Source of the DNA: Acidimicrobiia bacterium
GTDB lineage: Bacteria > Actinomycetota > Acidimicrobiia > IMCC26256 > PALSA-610
DNA: 64,000 nt
NCBI GenBank assembly: GCA_026002935.1
Contig: BPGH01000001.1
Span: 1,475,965 to 1,539,964, forward strand
Direction: 5' to 3'
A model generated the notes under the pieces. It had not been told where the DNA came from. It was given only the letters and a program-made list of their open reading frames with translations, and searched no databases. Each line of letters begins with the position of its first letter. Within the stretch, counting starts at the first letter, position 1. The translations under genes and the position numbers were made by a program. Shown piece after piece: positions 24,508 through 32,701 of the stretch.

Positions 24508-26571
24508 TCAGCGGACGGTGCGGCGCAGCGGCCGGCGCCGGCGGGCGAACAGCCCGCCGAGCGCGAGCATCCCGAGGGCGGTCGCGACCGTCGAGCGGGC
24601 GTCGCCGCCGGTGACCGGGAGGTTCATGACGCCGGTGGGGACGTCCGGCGTCCCCGTCGGCGGACCGAGCTCCGGCGTCTCGTCGACCTGGATGTCGTTG
24701 TCGTCGTCGCCCGGCTCCTCCTCGCCGCCGCCGGGCTCCTCCGGCTCCTCCTCGTCGTCGTCGGGCGCGCACACCGAGCCGTCCACGTTGAACGTCTGGC
24801 AGATGCTCACGACCACGTCGTTGCCCACCGCGAACGCGTCGCCGGTGCCGATGCGGGCGGCCGCGTCGAGCACGGCGGAGGCGACGCCGTTGGCGGCCGC
24901 CAGCTCGGGCCCGGTCGCCTCGCGGCCGGACACGAGCGCCAGCGCGACGTTCTCGCCGGTGTTCGCGATGACGAAGCCGAGGTCGAGCACCGCCGAGATC
25001 TGGCGGACCCGCACCCCGCCGGGCACCGGTCCGCCGTCGGGGAACAGCGCGTCGTCCCAGCCGAGGAGGAACTCGACGCCGGAGATGTCGCCGCCGAGCT
25101 CGAGCGTCATCCCGTCGAGGGCGACCGTGCGCGCGAACCCGGCGAAGGGGTTGTCGCCGGTCAGCCAGGACAGGTCCGACAGCAACGAGAAGAAGCGGAC
25201 GAGCTCGCCGTTGATCGACGCCAGCGCCGCGGCGTCGCCGCCGCCGTACTCGCCGCCCGCGAGCGCGAGGTTGAAGCCGCTGTTCGCGAGGGCGAGCCCG
25301 AAGTTCGCGACGATCGCCTGCTGGCTGGCACGGGCGGTCTCGTCGCCCGAGACCGCGCCGTCGATCACCTGGGTGATGCGGGTGCGCGAGTCGTTGCCGA
25401 CGGCGCTCGCGTCGCCGGTCGTGATCGCCGCCGAGCCGGTGCCGGCCGGGCTCGTGCCGTACTGGAACTCGGCGAGCAGCGGCGCGAGCAGCGACAGCAC
25501 CGCCTGGAGCTGCGCCATGACCTCGGGCGGCAGCTGGCCGCCCGCGAACGCCAGGTTCCCGCCGGTGTTCGCGAACGAGATGCCGAAGTTCACGACGACC
25601 GCGCGCTGGTCGATGATCAGGATCGCGGTCCCCGACGCCGTGCCGGTGGCGTGCTGCGAGATCTGGGTGCCGGAGCGGTTGCCGATGCTGTCGGCGTCGC
25701 CGGAGGCGACGCCGGCGGTGTTGGAGCCGTTGCCGAGGAAGATGATCTGCGTGCCGTTGGGCAGGCCGGACACGTCGATGCCGGCCAGCGCGACGTTGAG
25801 GCCGGTGTTGCCGATCCCGATGCCGATGTTGATGACCGTTGCGACCTGGGTGCTGTCGTCGCCGCCGACGATCTGGGCCGCCTGCGTGACGGTCGTGTCG
25901 GCGCGGTTGCCGGTCGCCCCGGCGTCGCCGGTGCCGATCCCCGCGCCCGCCGACGTGCCGTCGACGCCGCCGCTGCCGGCCGCGACCGCGCCGTTGGCGC
26001 CCGAGTTGGCGTAGGAGACGCCGACGTTGACGACCAGCGCGATCTGCACGATGTCGACGGCGCCCTGGTCGGTCGCCTGGGCCACGGCCTGCTGGTCGAT
26101 CCCGGTCGTGCCGGTGGTCCCGACGCCGCTCGCGTTCCCGGTGCCGACGGTGGCGTCGCTGTTCACGGTCGCCGGGTCGGCACCCGGGTCGGTCGGGGCG
26201 GGGGAGGCGGCGCTGCCGGCGGTGGCCCCGTTGGCGCCGGTGTTCGCGACCGCGGTGCCGCCGGTGCTCACGCCGGCCTGCTGGTCGTTGACGACGTCGG
26301 GGCCGCCGGCCGCCGCGGTCCCCTCGCCGTCGGGCCCGCCCGCACCCGCGGGCGGCGTGGTCTGCGGTTGCGGTTCGGTGGGCTCCTGGGCCGGGGGTGC
26401 GAGGTCGGCCGGGTCGGGGCTGACCTCCTCGGTGGGTGCCGGGGGCGCCTCGGCCGCCGGCGGGGTCTCCGGCTCGGTGGCGTCGGCGCGCGCCGCGAGC
26501 AGCGCGAGGGCGCAGATCAGCAGTGCGGCGCCGAGCAGGAGCCGGAGGGAGATCTTCAGGGAACGTTGCAC
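24508..26571 (-). CDS. LPXTG-anchored surface protein with AN[TS]GxN / GDAxAxGN repeats
   Basis: 687 residues from GTG 26571, which has AGGAG five bases upstream. A signal peptide (hydrophobic about 9-27) is followed by a Pro/Glu-rich linker (35-75). The body has six repeats marked by AN[TS]GxN (near residues 110, 189, 255, 335, 430 and 537). Most are followed by a GTGDAxAxGNxSxTxITQ-type strand (141, 211, 287, 382, 573), with hydrophobic runs such as QQAIVANFGLALAN. This suggests a beta-solenoid. An acidic linker precedes LPVTG (651-655), a membrane segment and an Arg tail, a sortase signal. It follows the related secreted repeat gene. No known function; no sortase is in the window. Confidence 0.85.
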   Translation of the reverse strand: MQRSLKISLRLLLGAALLICALALLAARADATEPETPPAAEAPPAPTEEVSPDPADLAPPAQEPTEPQPQTTPPAGAGGPDGEGTAAAGGPDVVNDQQAGVSTGGTAVANTGANGATAGSAASPAPTDPGADPATVNSDATVGTGNASGVGTTGTTGIDQQAVAQATDQGAVDIVQIALVVNVGVSYANSGANGAVAAGSGGVDGTSAGAGIGTGDAGATGNRADTTVTQAAQIVGGDDSTQVATVINIGIGIGNTGLNVALAGIDVSGLPNGTQIIFLGNGSNTAGVASGDADSIGNRSGTQISQHATGTASGTAILIIDQRAVVVNFGISFANTGGNLAFAGGQLPPEVMAQLQAVLSLLAPLLAEFQYGTSPAGTGSAAITTGDASAVGNDSRTRITQVIDGAVSGDETARASQQAIVANFGLALANSGFNLALAGGEYGGGDAAALASINGELVRFFSLLSDLSWLTGDNPFAGFARTVALDGMTLELGGDISGVEFLLGWDDALFPDGGPVPGGVRVRQISAVLDLGFVIANTGENVALALVSGREATGPELAAANGVASAVLDAAARIGTGDAFAVGNDVVVSICQTFNVDGSVCAPDDDEEEPEEPGGGEEEPGDDDNDIQVDETPELGPPTGTPDVPTGVMNLPVTGGDARSTVATALGMLALGGLFARRRRPLRRTVR

Positions 26572-26618
26572 GACCACTCCTGAGCCGGGGGCCCGGGCGG
26601 GCCCACCGCACGGCGGGT

Positions 26619-26647
26619 GGGGGAGGGGCCCTCCTGGCCCCTCCCCC
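26619..26647 (-). terminator. Strong hairpin between the two repeat-protein genes
   Basis: A perfect 12-bp stem (GGGGGAGGGGCC at 26619-26630 and its complement at 26636-26647) with a 5-base loop. It lies 12 bp after the stop of the upstream repeat gene and about 48 bp before the LPXTG gene start. There is no T-run, so it may act as an attenuator or RNA-stability element between the two. Confidence 0.6.
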
Positions 26648-26659
26648 GACGGTCACGAC

Positions 26660-27556
26660 TCAGTCGTCGACCGTGTTGCCGTTGGCCGTCGACGACGAGT
26701 TCGACGAGCCGGTGTTGCTCTGGTTGAACGTCACGGTGCCGTTGTTCGTGGCCGACGCGTTGCCGGTCGTCACGTTGGCGTTCGCCGTGCCGTTGTTGCT
26801 GGAGGAGGCGGTGTTGCCGGCGGTGCCACCGGTGTTGCTGGTGGTGTTGCCCTGGGTGTCGCCACAGCCACAGACCTCGTAGCCGTTGTAGCCACCCGAG
26901 ACGTTGCCGCCGTTCGCCGCCGCCGACGCGCTCTGCGCCGTGGCGTTGGTGCCGACGACCGCCGCACCGGCCACGTTGTGGCCGCTGTTGGCGTAGGCCG
27001 CCTGGTTGATCCCGGCGTAGGCGCTCTGGCTGGAGGACGTGGACGCCGAGCTGTTGCTCGTCACGTAGCCGGAGCCCTCGTCGCCCTCCACCGTGTTGTT
27101 GTCGGCGTTGGAGCTCGACGTCGCGCTGCCGCTGTTGGTCTGCGAGCCGCTGACGCCGGCCGTGTTGGCCGCCGTCGCCCCGCCGCTCGTGACGCCCGCG
27201 GTCGCGTTGCCGGTGTTGTCCGAGGTCGCACCGTTGGTGGCGCTGCCGCCGGCGTTGCCGGTGGTGTTGTCCTCGGTGTCGCCACCGCCGCCCCAGACGT
27301 CACCGCCGTTGGCGTCGGCGTTGGCCTCCTGCGCCGTCTCGTTGAGGCCCAGGGCCTCCGCGAGGGACGCGTTGTCGCCGGTGTTGGCCTCCGAGTACTG
27401 GTCGACGTAGGCCTCGGCCGACTGCGAGTTGCTGTCGGTCGCGCTGCTGTTGCTCGTGACGAACCCGTCGGATGCCGACGCGGCCGCTCCGAGCAGGCCG
27501 ACGGCGAACAGCGCACCGGCTGCCGCGACGTACGGCCTGATCCCTTTCTTCATCAT
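26660..27556 (-). CDS. Secreted Asn/Ser/Thr/Gly-rich protein made of two tandem ~130-residue repeats
   Basis: 298 residues from ATG 27556, with GGAGGA nine bases upstream (ATG 27553 is also possible). The signal peptide (MMKKGIRPY plus an Ala/Leu core) probably cleaves near residue 29. The mature protein is an internal duplication: 31-158 and 163-298 align as VTSNSSA, SQSAxA, AN[TS]GxN, TAQxAxAxANGG, GDTxxNTT, then NTV. It is nearly free of Lys, Arg and Pro. Cys229 and Cys231 (VCGCGDT) occur only in repeat 2. There is no LPXTG motif. The SQSAxAxxxQxxxANxGxN spacing is reminiscent of curlin-like repeats, but I cannot assign the family. First gene of a pair with the LPXTG protein. Confidence 0.8.
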   Translation of the reverse strand: MMKKGIRPYVAAAGALFAVGLLGAAASASDGFVTSNSSATDSNSQSAEAYVDQYSEANTGDNASLAEALGLNETAQEANADANGGDVWGGGGDTEDNTTGNAGGSATNGATSDNTGNATAGVTSGGATAANTAGVSGSQTNSGSATSSSNADNNTVEGDEGSGYVTSNSSASTSSSQSAYAGINQAAYANSGHNVAGAAVVGTNATAQSASAAANGGNVSGGYNGYEVCGCGDTQGNTTSNTGGTAGNTASSSNNGTANANVTTGNASATNNGTVTFNQSNTGSSNSSSTANGNTVDD

Positions 27557-27589
27557 GTGGCGGTTCCTCCGGAGGGGTTGACTGGGCAC

Positions 27590-27639
27590 CGGGACGGACC
27601 GGTTCGCGGCCCGTCCCGCGCGCTCTTCGGGAGCGCGCG
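27590..27639 (-). promoter_or_regulatory. Nested inverted repeats in the leader of the repeat-protein gene
   Basis: CGGGACG (27590-27596) pairs with CGTCCCG (27612-27618). A 9-bp stem CGCGCGCTC/GAGCGCGCG (27617-27625/27631-27639) closes on a 5-base TTCGG loop. The two structures share one or two bases, so they may be mutually exclusive. They lie 34-83 bases before ATG 27556, in the 261-bp divergent region shared with the regulator gene at 27818. Confidence 0.55.
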
Positions 27640-27817
27640 TTCACGAAAGCAGACGACGGGTCGAAGCCGCACGGCGCGCCGCCGTCAGCATCCCGGCAGT
27701 TCCCCGGCAGCTCGGGAACGGATTCACGAGGTGCCGCTCTGGCGCGCGGCGGCCGGCGGCTGGAAGACTGCCAGATGCTGGGCATCGAATGGGAAGACGA
27801 CCTGAGAGGGTGGGCCG

Positions 27818-28570
27818 GTGCCTGGAGTCCGGTACGACTCGTGCGACGCGGTGCTGATCGCCGCGCCCGAGCGACGTGCGATCGAGTTGGCGAGCGCGTT
27901 CGCGCGCGCGCGCTTCGTCCCCGTCCTCGCGTTCGACACGACGCAGCTCCTCGCCAGCGTGGGGTCGGTCCCGTGCGGCGCGGTCGTCGTCGACGACGCG
28001 CTCGACCCGGGCGTGGCGACGCTCGACGACCTCGTCGCCGCCGACGTCGTCGTGCTGCTGCTCGGTGACCCGGTCGTGACCGCCGCGCGGCGCGTGCACG
28101 GCGTGCTCGCGCGCGACGTGCCCGCGGTGCAGGTGGTGATGCGCACACAGGCGATGCTCGAGCTGACCGACGTGGGGCCGGCGCGGCAGGTCCTCACGTG
28201 GGGCCCGCTGCGGCTGGACGCCGCGCGCAAGCAGGCGACGCTGTACGGCCAGCCGCTCGAGCTCAGCCCGCCGCAGCGCCGCATCCTGCGCGCGCTGGTG
28301 AAGGCGCAGGGCGGGCTGGTGACCAAGGCGGAGCTCCAGCGCGCCGCGTACCCCTACGACGCGGTGCCCGGCGACGACGAGCGGCTCCTCCAGCAGGTCC
28401 GCCGCATCCGCCAGAAGCTCTGCGCGCACGGCGTGAGCCCGGACTTCCTGCGCACCGAGCGCGGCGCGGGGTTCCGGCTCACCGACCCCCCGGGCGGCAC
28501 GTGGGACGGGGTGGAGCGCCGCCGCCGCGAGCGGCGCGCCGCCCCGGTCGTCTCCGCCGTCGGGTCCTGA
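27818..28570 (+). CDS. OmpR/PhoB-type winged-helix transcriptional regulator with an atypical N-terminal domain
   Basis: 250 residues. The C-terminal half (about 125-225) is a Trans_reg_C domain: WGPLRLDAARKQATLYGQPL, LSPPQRRILRALVKAQGGLV, LQQVRRIRQKLCAHG and FLRTERGAGFRL. The N-terminal half has receiver-like alternation (AVLIAAPERR, GAVVVDD, VVVLLLGD) but no clear acidic pocket plus Lys triad, so it may not be phosphorylated. No histidine kinase is nearby. It is divergent from the two repeat surface-protein genes and is the obvious candidate to regulate them. Confidence 0.82.
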   Translation: MPGVRYDSCDAVLIAAPERRAIELASAFARARFVPVLAFDTTQLLASVGSVPCGAVVVDDALDPGVATLDDLVAADVVVLLLGDPVVTAARRVHGVLARDVPAVQVVMRTQAMLELTDVGPARQVLTWGPLRLDAARKQATLYGQPLELSPPQRRILRALVKAQGGLVTKAELQRAAYPYDAVPGDDERLLQQVRRIRQKLCAHGVSPDFLRTERGAGFRLTDPPGGTWDGVERRRRERRAAPVVSAVGS

Positions 28571-28584
28571 CGCCCGGGCCCGCG

Positions 28585-29820
28585 GTGCGCGCGCTCCGTT
28601 ACGGCGTCCGGCCCGATCCGGTCCCGGGCGCGGGCGCGCCCGCCGGGAACCCCCTGCTCGACGGCCTCGCGCGCACGCCCATGCGGCTCGTCGAGGCGGA
28701 CGACCCCGGCTTCCTGCTCCCCGACTGGGTGGTGACGCGCCCGCGGCTCACCGGCATCTGCGGCTCCGACGCCAAGCAGGTCTTCGGGGACTGGGGCGAC
28801 GTGCGCACCGCCGACAACCCGATGAAGGGGTTCTTCTCGCTGCCGCAGGTGCTCGGCCACGAGGTCGTGGCGGACGTCGTCGCGCTCGGGCCGGCCGCCG
28901 AGGGCCTCGCGGTCGGCGACCGCGTCGTGCTGAACCCGTGGCTGTCGTGCGCGCCGCGCGGGGTCGACCCGCCGTGCGCCGCCTGCGCGGCGGGCGACCT
29001 CAGCCTGTGCGCGTCGTTCGGGGTCGGCCCGATCGCCCCGGGGATCCACACCGGCACCTCCCGCGACGCCACCGGCGGCTTCGCGGAGCTGATGCCGGCC
29101 CACGACTCGATGCTGCACCGGGTCCCGGACGGGGTCCCCGACGAGCTCGCGGTGCTCGCGGACCCCTTCGCCGTGATGCTGCACGCGGTGACGCGCCACC
29201 CGCCGCGCCCGGCCGGCCGGGCGATGGTGTACGGCGCCGGTGCGCTCGGCCTGTGCGCGACCGCGATCCTGCGCGCGCTGTACCCGGACGTCGAGGTCCT
29301 GGTGGTCGCGCGCTTCGCGGCGCAGGCCGACCTCGCGCGGGCGCTCGGCGCGACCGTGATCGGCCACGAACCGCCGCTCGCCGTGGTCGAGCAGGCTGCG
29401 GCCTGGTCCGGCGGCGTGCTCCAGCCGGCCGACGGGCTGCCGATGGCGCACCCGGGCGCGATCGACGTGGTCTACGACACGGTCGGCAAGCGCGAGACCT
29501 TCGAGGTGGGCACCCGCGTGCTCGCCGCGCGCGGGACGCTGGTGAAGGCCGGCGTGCACGGCCCCACCTGGTGGGAGGACACGCCGCTGTACTTCAAGGA
29601 GATCTCGCTCGTCGGGTCGAACGCCTTCGGGGTCGAGGAGGTCGACGGCGTGCGTGCGCACGGCATCGACCACTACCTCGCCCTGTGCGAGCGCGGGCGG
29701 GTCGACCTGCGGGGCATGCTGACGCACACGTTCCGGCTCGACGACTGGCGAGACGCCTTCGCAGCGCTCGCGACCCAGGACGAGTCGGGGGCGGTGAAGG
29801 TCGCGTTCGACTTCCGCTGA
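28585..29820 (+). CDS. Zinc-dependent medium-chain alcohol dehydrogenase
   Basis: 411 residues from GTG 28585. MDR family. Catalytic zinc residues in GICGSDAKQ and GHEV; a structural-zinc-type Cys cluster in PPCAACAAGDLSLC; Rossmann part VYGAGALGLCATAILRAL. The C-terminal half contains VVYDTVGKRETFEVGTRVL. It oxidises an alcohol with NAD(P); the substrate is unknown. It lies 14 bp after the regulator stop and 48 bp before the enoyl-CoA hydratase gene. Confidence 0.87.
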   Translation: MRALRYGVRPDPVPGAGAPAGNPLLDGLARTPMRLVEADDPGFLLPDWVVTRPRLTGICGSDAKQVFGDWGDVRTADNPMKGFFSLPQVLGHEVVADVVALGPAAEGLAVGDRVVLNPWLSCAPRGVDPPCAACAAGDLSLCASFGVGPIAPGIHTGTSRDATGGFAELMPAHDSMLHRVPDGVPDELAVLADPFAVMLHAVTRHPPRPAGRAMVYGAGALGLCATAILRALYPDVEVLVVARFAAQADLARALGATVIGHEPPLAVVEQAAAWSGGVLQPADGLPMAHPGAIDVVYDTVGKRETFEVGTRVLAARGTLVKAGVHGPTWWEDTPLYFKEISLVGSNAFGVEEVDGVRAHGIDHYLALCERGRVDLRGMLTHTFRLDDWRDAFAALATQDESGAVKVAFDFR

Positions 29821-29868
29821 GGCGCGCCGGGCGGTCCGGCGACGCGCCGGCGGGGAGGGGGAGGTGCC

Positions 29869-30681
29869 GTGGCGGAGGACGTGGTGCTCGTCGACGTCGA
29901 CGAGCGGATCGCGCTGATCACCCTCAACCGGCCGGACCAGCGCAACGCGCTGAACCGCGAGGTGCGGCGGCGGCTGCCGGCGGTGATCACCGAGCTCGAC
30001 GCGCGCGACGACGTCGACGTCATGATCCTCACCGGGGCCGACCCCGCCTTCTGCGCGGGCGTGGACCTGAAGGAGTTCGGCTCGGGGGCGGTCGCGGCGG
30101 CGGGCGAGGGGTTCGCCGACATGGGCGGGCGCGGGGACGACGGCCGGCTCCCGTTCCGCGGCGCGCTGCCGCCGCGGACCAAGCCCGTCGTGGGCGCGGT
30201 GAACGGCGTCGCCGTGACCGGCGGGCTCGAGGTCGCCCTCAACTGCGACTTCCTCGTCGCGTCGGAGCGGGCCCGCTTCGCCGACACCCACGCCCGGGTC
30301 GGCGTGATGCCGGGCTGGGGCCTCACGGTGCTGCTGCCCCAGCGCGTGGGCGTGGCGCGCGCGAAGGAGATGAGCCTCACCGGGAATTACGTCGACGCGG
30401 CGACCGCGCTCGCCTGGGGCCTCGTCAACCACGTCGTTCCCCACGAAGAGCTGCTCCCCTTCGCGCGCGCCCTCGCGCGCGACATCGTCTCCAACGACCA
30501 GGCGGGGGTGCGGCGGATGCTCGCCACCTACGACGAGGTGACCGCCACGACGGTCGCCGAGGGCTGGGAGATCGAGGAGCGGGTGAGCCGGACGTGGGAG
30601 GGACCCGGGTTCGACCCGGCGTCGATCGAGGCGCGCCGGCGGGGGATCGTCGAGCGGGGCCGCCGCCAGATCCGGGGCTGA
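29869..30681 (+). CDS. Enoyl-CoA hydratase/isomerase family (crotonase) protein
   Basis: 270 residues. Crotonase fold with two oxyanion-hole segments, ADPAFCAGVDLKEFG and VNGVAVTGGLEVALNCD, then FADTHARVGVMPGWG and a C-terminal helical part. The position of the second catalytic Glu in classical hydratases (PGxG region) reads MPGWG without an obvious Glu, so hydratase chemistry is not certain. GTG 29869 has a GGGGAGGGGGAGG ribosome-binding tract. Role: CoA-thioester degradation. Confidence 0.88.
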   Translation: MAEDVVLVDVDERIALITLNRPDQRNALNREVRRRLPAVITELDARDDVDVMILTGADPAFCAGVDLKEFGSGAVAAAGEGFADMGGRGDDGRLPFRGALPPRTKPVVGAVNGVAVTGGLEVALNCDFLVASERARFADTHARVGVMPGWGLTVLLPQRVGVARAKEMSLTGNYVDAATALAWGLVNHVVPHEELLPFARALARDIVSNDQAGVRRMLATYDEVTATTVAEGWEIEERVSRTWEGPGFDPASIEARRRGIVERGRRQIRG

Positions 30682-30736
30682 GCCGCGCGCGGCCCGCCCG
30701 GTCGCGGGCCGCCGGCACGGCGGGGCGCCCGGGGGG

Positions 30737-30765
30737 TTGACACGCCGGATCGAAAACGCGATTCT
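30737..30765 (+). promoter_or_regulatory. Sigma70-type promoter for the TetR-led operon, probably leaderless
   Basis: TTGACA at 30737-30742, a 17-base spacer, then GATTCT at 30760-30765 (A and T at the conserved -10 positions). GTG 30771 begins 6 bases later. A small palindrome TCAC-CC-GTGA (30765-30774) overlaps the start and could be part of a TetR operator. Confidence 0.6.
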
Positions 30766-30770
30766 CACCC

Positions 30771-31391
30771 GTGAGCATGGGAATCACGGAGGAAGCCGTC
30801 GCGCGCGCCGTCGCCCCCCACCGGGCCCGGGCGGAGGCCGAGGTCGCCGCCCTGGTGGAGGCGGCGCTCGCGGTGCTGGAGCGCTCGGGCGTCGACGGCC
30901 TCACGGTCGCGGACGTGCTCGCGCAGGCCGGCCTGTCCACCCGCGCCTTCTACCGGCACTTCCGCTCGAAGGACGAGCTCGTCCTCGCCATCTACGAGCG
31001 CGACGCGCGCGCGACGACGCAGCGCCTGGTCGAGCGCCTCGACGCCGCGCCGGACCCGGCGGCGGCCGTCGCGACGTGGGTGGACGAGACGCTCGCGCTC
31101 GCGTTCGACCCGCGCCGCGCCCGGCGCACCCGGCCGCTCGCGCGCGAGGGCCTGCGGCTGCGGGGCGAGCACCCGGCGCGCTTCGCCGCGATCCTCGCCG
31201 GCGTCGTGGAGCCGCTCGCCGCCGTGCTGCGCACCGTGCCCACGCCCGACCCCGAACGCGACGCGGCCTCCATCCACGCCGTGACCTGGGCCGTCGTCGA
31301 GGAGAAGCTCGCGGGTGGCGGCCCGACGCGCGACGAGGCGCGCGCCCACGTCCTGCGGTTCTGCCTCGCGGCGGTGGGGCTCGCGCCGTGA
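30771..31391 (+). CDS. TetR-family transcriptional regulator
   Basis: 206 residues from GTG 30771 (ATG 30777 is also possible). The N-terminal helix-turn-helix is ALAVLERSGVDGLTVADV, LAQAGLSTRAFYRHF, then RSKDELVLAIYERD. The C-terminal ligand domain is divergent, as usual. It is the first gene of a tightly coupled operon (stop overlaps the next GTG), so it probably autoregulates the pathway in response to a CoA-ester or its acid. Cognate operator not proven. Confidence 0.9.
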   Translation: MSMGITEEAVARAVAPHRARAEAEVAALVEAALAVLERSGVDGLTVADVLAQAGLSTRAFYRHFRSKDELVLAIYERDARATTQRLVERLDAAPDPAAAVATWVDETLALAFDPRRARRTRPLAREGLRLRGEHPARFAAILAGVVEPLAAVLRTVPTPDPERDAASIHAVTWAVVEEKLAGGGPTRDEARAHVLRFCLAAVGLAP

Positions 31392-32701
31392 ACCTGCCGC
31401 CCGCCGACTCGCCCTACTTCTCGCCCGCCGAGGAGACGATGCCGCGGGAGCGGATCGAGGAGCTGCAGCTCGAGCTCCTCCTCGAGATGCTCCCCCACGC
31501 GTACGAGCACGCGCCCGTGATCCGCGCCGCGTGGGAGGCGGCGGGCGTGACGCCGCGCGACGTGCGCACGGTCGACGACTTCCGCGAGCGCGTCCCGTTC
31601 GTCGACAAGGACGCGCTCCGCCGGTTCCGCGACGAGCGCGGCGACCCGTTCGGCGGGCTGTGCGCGGTGCCGCCGGCCGAGCTGACGGCCGTCAACTCCA
31701 CGTCGGGCACGACGGGTGACCCGACGCTCGTGCCCGAGCAGTGGGGGGCCGGCGGCCGCCCGGCCGTGATCACCCGGGACTTCTGGGGCATGGGCGTGCG
31801 CCCCGGCGACCACGTCGCGCTCGTGCTGTTCACGTTCCGTGGCCCCGTCTACGGGCTGTTCCAGGGGCTCGGCACCGTGCCGGTGCTGTTCGACTTCGAC
31901 CCCGCCGAGATGCCGCGCCTGTGCGAGCTCTCGCTGCGGTACCGGCCGCGCGCGCTCTACAACTTCGGCAGCGTCCTCGTGCACGCGGTGCGCGACGCCT
32001 GCGAGCGCCGCGGCCTCGACCCCGCCGACGTCTTCTCGTCCTACCGGGCGGTCGTGTACGCCGGGGAGCCGCTCGGGCCGCGGGCCCGCGCGCTCGCGCA
32101 GGAGTGGGGGGTCGAGCTGTTCGAGCACACGGGCGTCGGCGACGTGACCGCCGCGTTCGAGTGCCACGCGCACGACGGCCTGCACTTCTGGGAGGACACG
32201 GCCCTCGTGGAGTGCGTAGAGCCCGACGGGCGCACGCCGGTGCCCGACGGGGCGCGCGGGGAGCTCGTCGCGACGACGCTGTTCAACCGGGTCGCGCCGC
32301 TCGTGCGCTACCGCTCCGACGACATCGTGCGCGTCACCAGGGCGCCCTGCCGCTGCGGGCGCACCCACGCCCGGATGTGGCCGATCGGCCGCAAGGGCGA
32401 CGAGGTGGTCGTGCAGGGGCGCCCCGTGCTGCCGGTCGACGTGTGGGGCGCGGTCGAGTCGGTGGACGCCTGCGCGATGGGGCTGTTCCAGGTGATCCGC
32501 CCCGGCCCGCAGGCCGACCGGTTGCGCCTGCGCGTCGGGTACGCGCCCGCGTGGGACGGTCGGCTCGGGACGGTCGGCGACGAGGTGCGGGCGGCCGTGG
32601 AGGCCGCGACCGGCATCGTGCCGGACGTCGAGCTGGTGCCCGACGCCGCGCTGTTGCGGCTCGGCCCGCCCCACAAGATCCCCCGGGTGGCGCCGCGATG
32701 A
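31388..32701 (+). CDS. Phenylacetate-CoA ligase-like AMP-dependent synthetase
   Basis: 437 residues. PaaK-type adenylate-forming enzyme. ATP loop NSTSGTTGDPTLVP, mid-region YAGEPLGPRAR, LFEHTGVGDVTAAFECH, and the acceptor block LVRYRSDDIVRV followed by APCRCGRTHARM, a Cys-rich turn characteristic of PaaK-like ligases. It would convert an aromatic or alicyclic acid to its CoA thioester. GTG 31388 overlaps the TetR stop, and its own stop overlaps the next start (ATGA). Confidence 0.87.
   Translation: MNLPPADSPYFSPAEETMPRERIEELQLELLLEMLPHAYEHAPVIRAAWEAAGVTPRDVRTVDDFRERVPFVDKDALRRFRDERGDPFGGLCAVPPAELTAVNSTSGTTGDPTLVPEQWGAGGRPAVITRDFWGMGVRPGDHVALVLFTFRGPVYGLFQGLGTVPVLFDFDPAEMPRLCELSLRYRPRALYNFGSVLVHAVRDACERRGLDPADVFSSYRAVVYAGEPLGPRARALAQEWGVELFEHTGVGDVTAAFECHAHDGLHFWEDTALVECVEPDGRTPVPDGARGELVATTLFNRVAPLVRYRSDDIVRVTRAPCRCGRTHARMWPIGRKGDEVVVQGRPVLPVDVWGAVESVDACAMGLFQVIRPGPQADRLRLRVGYAPAWDGRLGTVGDEVRAAVEAATGIVPDVELVPDAALLRLGPPHKIPRVAPR

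Noticed and set aside
23015..26014. A 999-residue Ser/Pro-rich plus-strand frame
   Set aside because: It joins the 5' part of the frameshifted isomerase-like gene, the tandem repeat and the antisense of the LPXTG gene; it is not one protein.
30749..30765. KstR-like box before the TetR operon
   Set aside because: The sequence around GATCGAAAACGCGATTC lacks the AACnnGTT core, so it was not called a KstR site.
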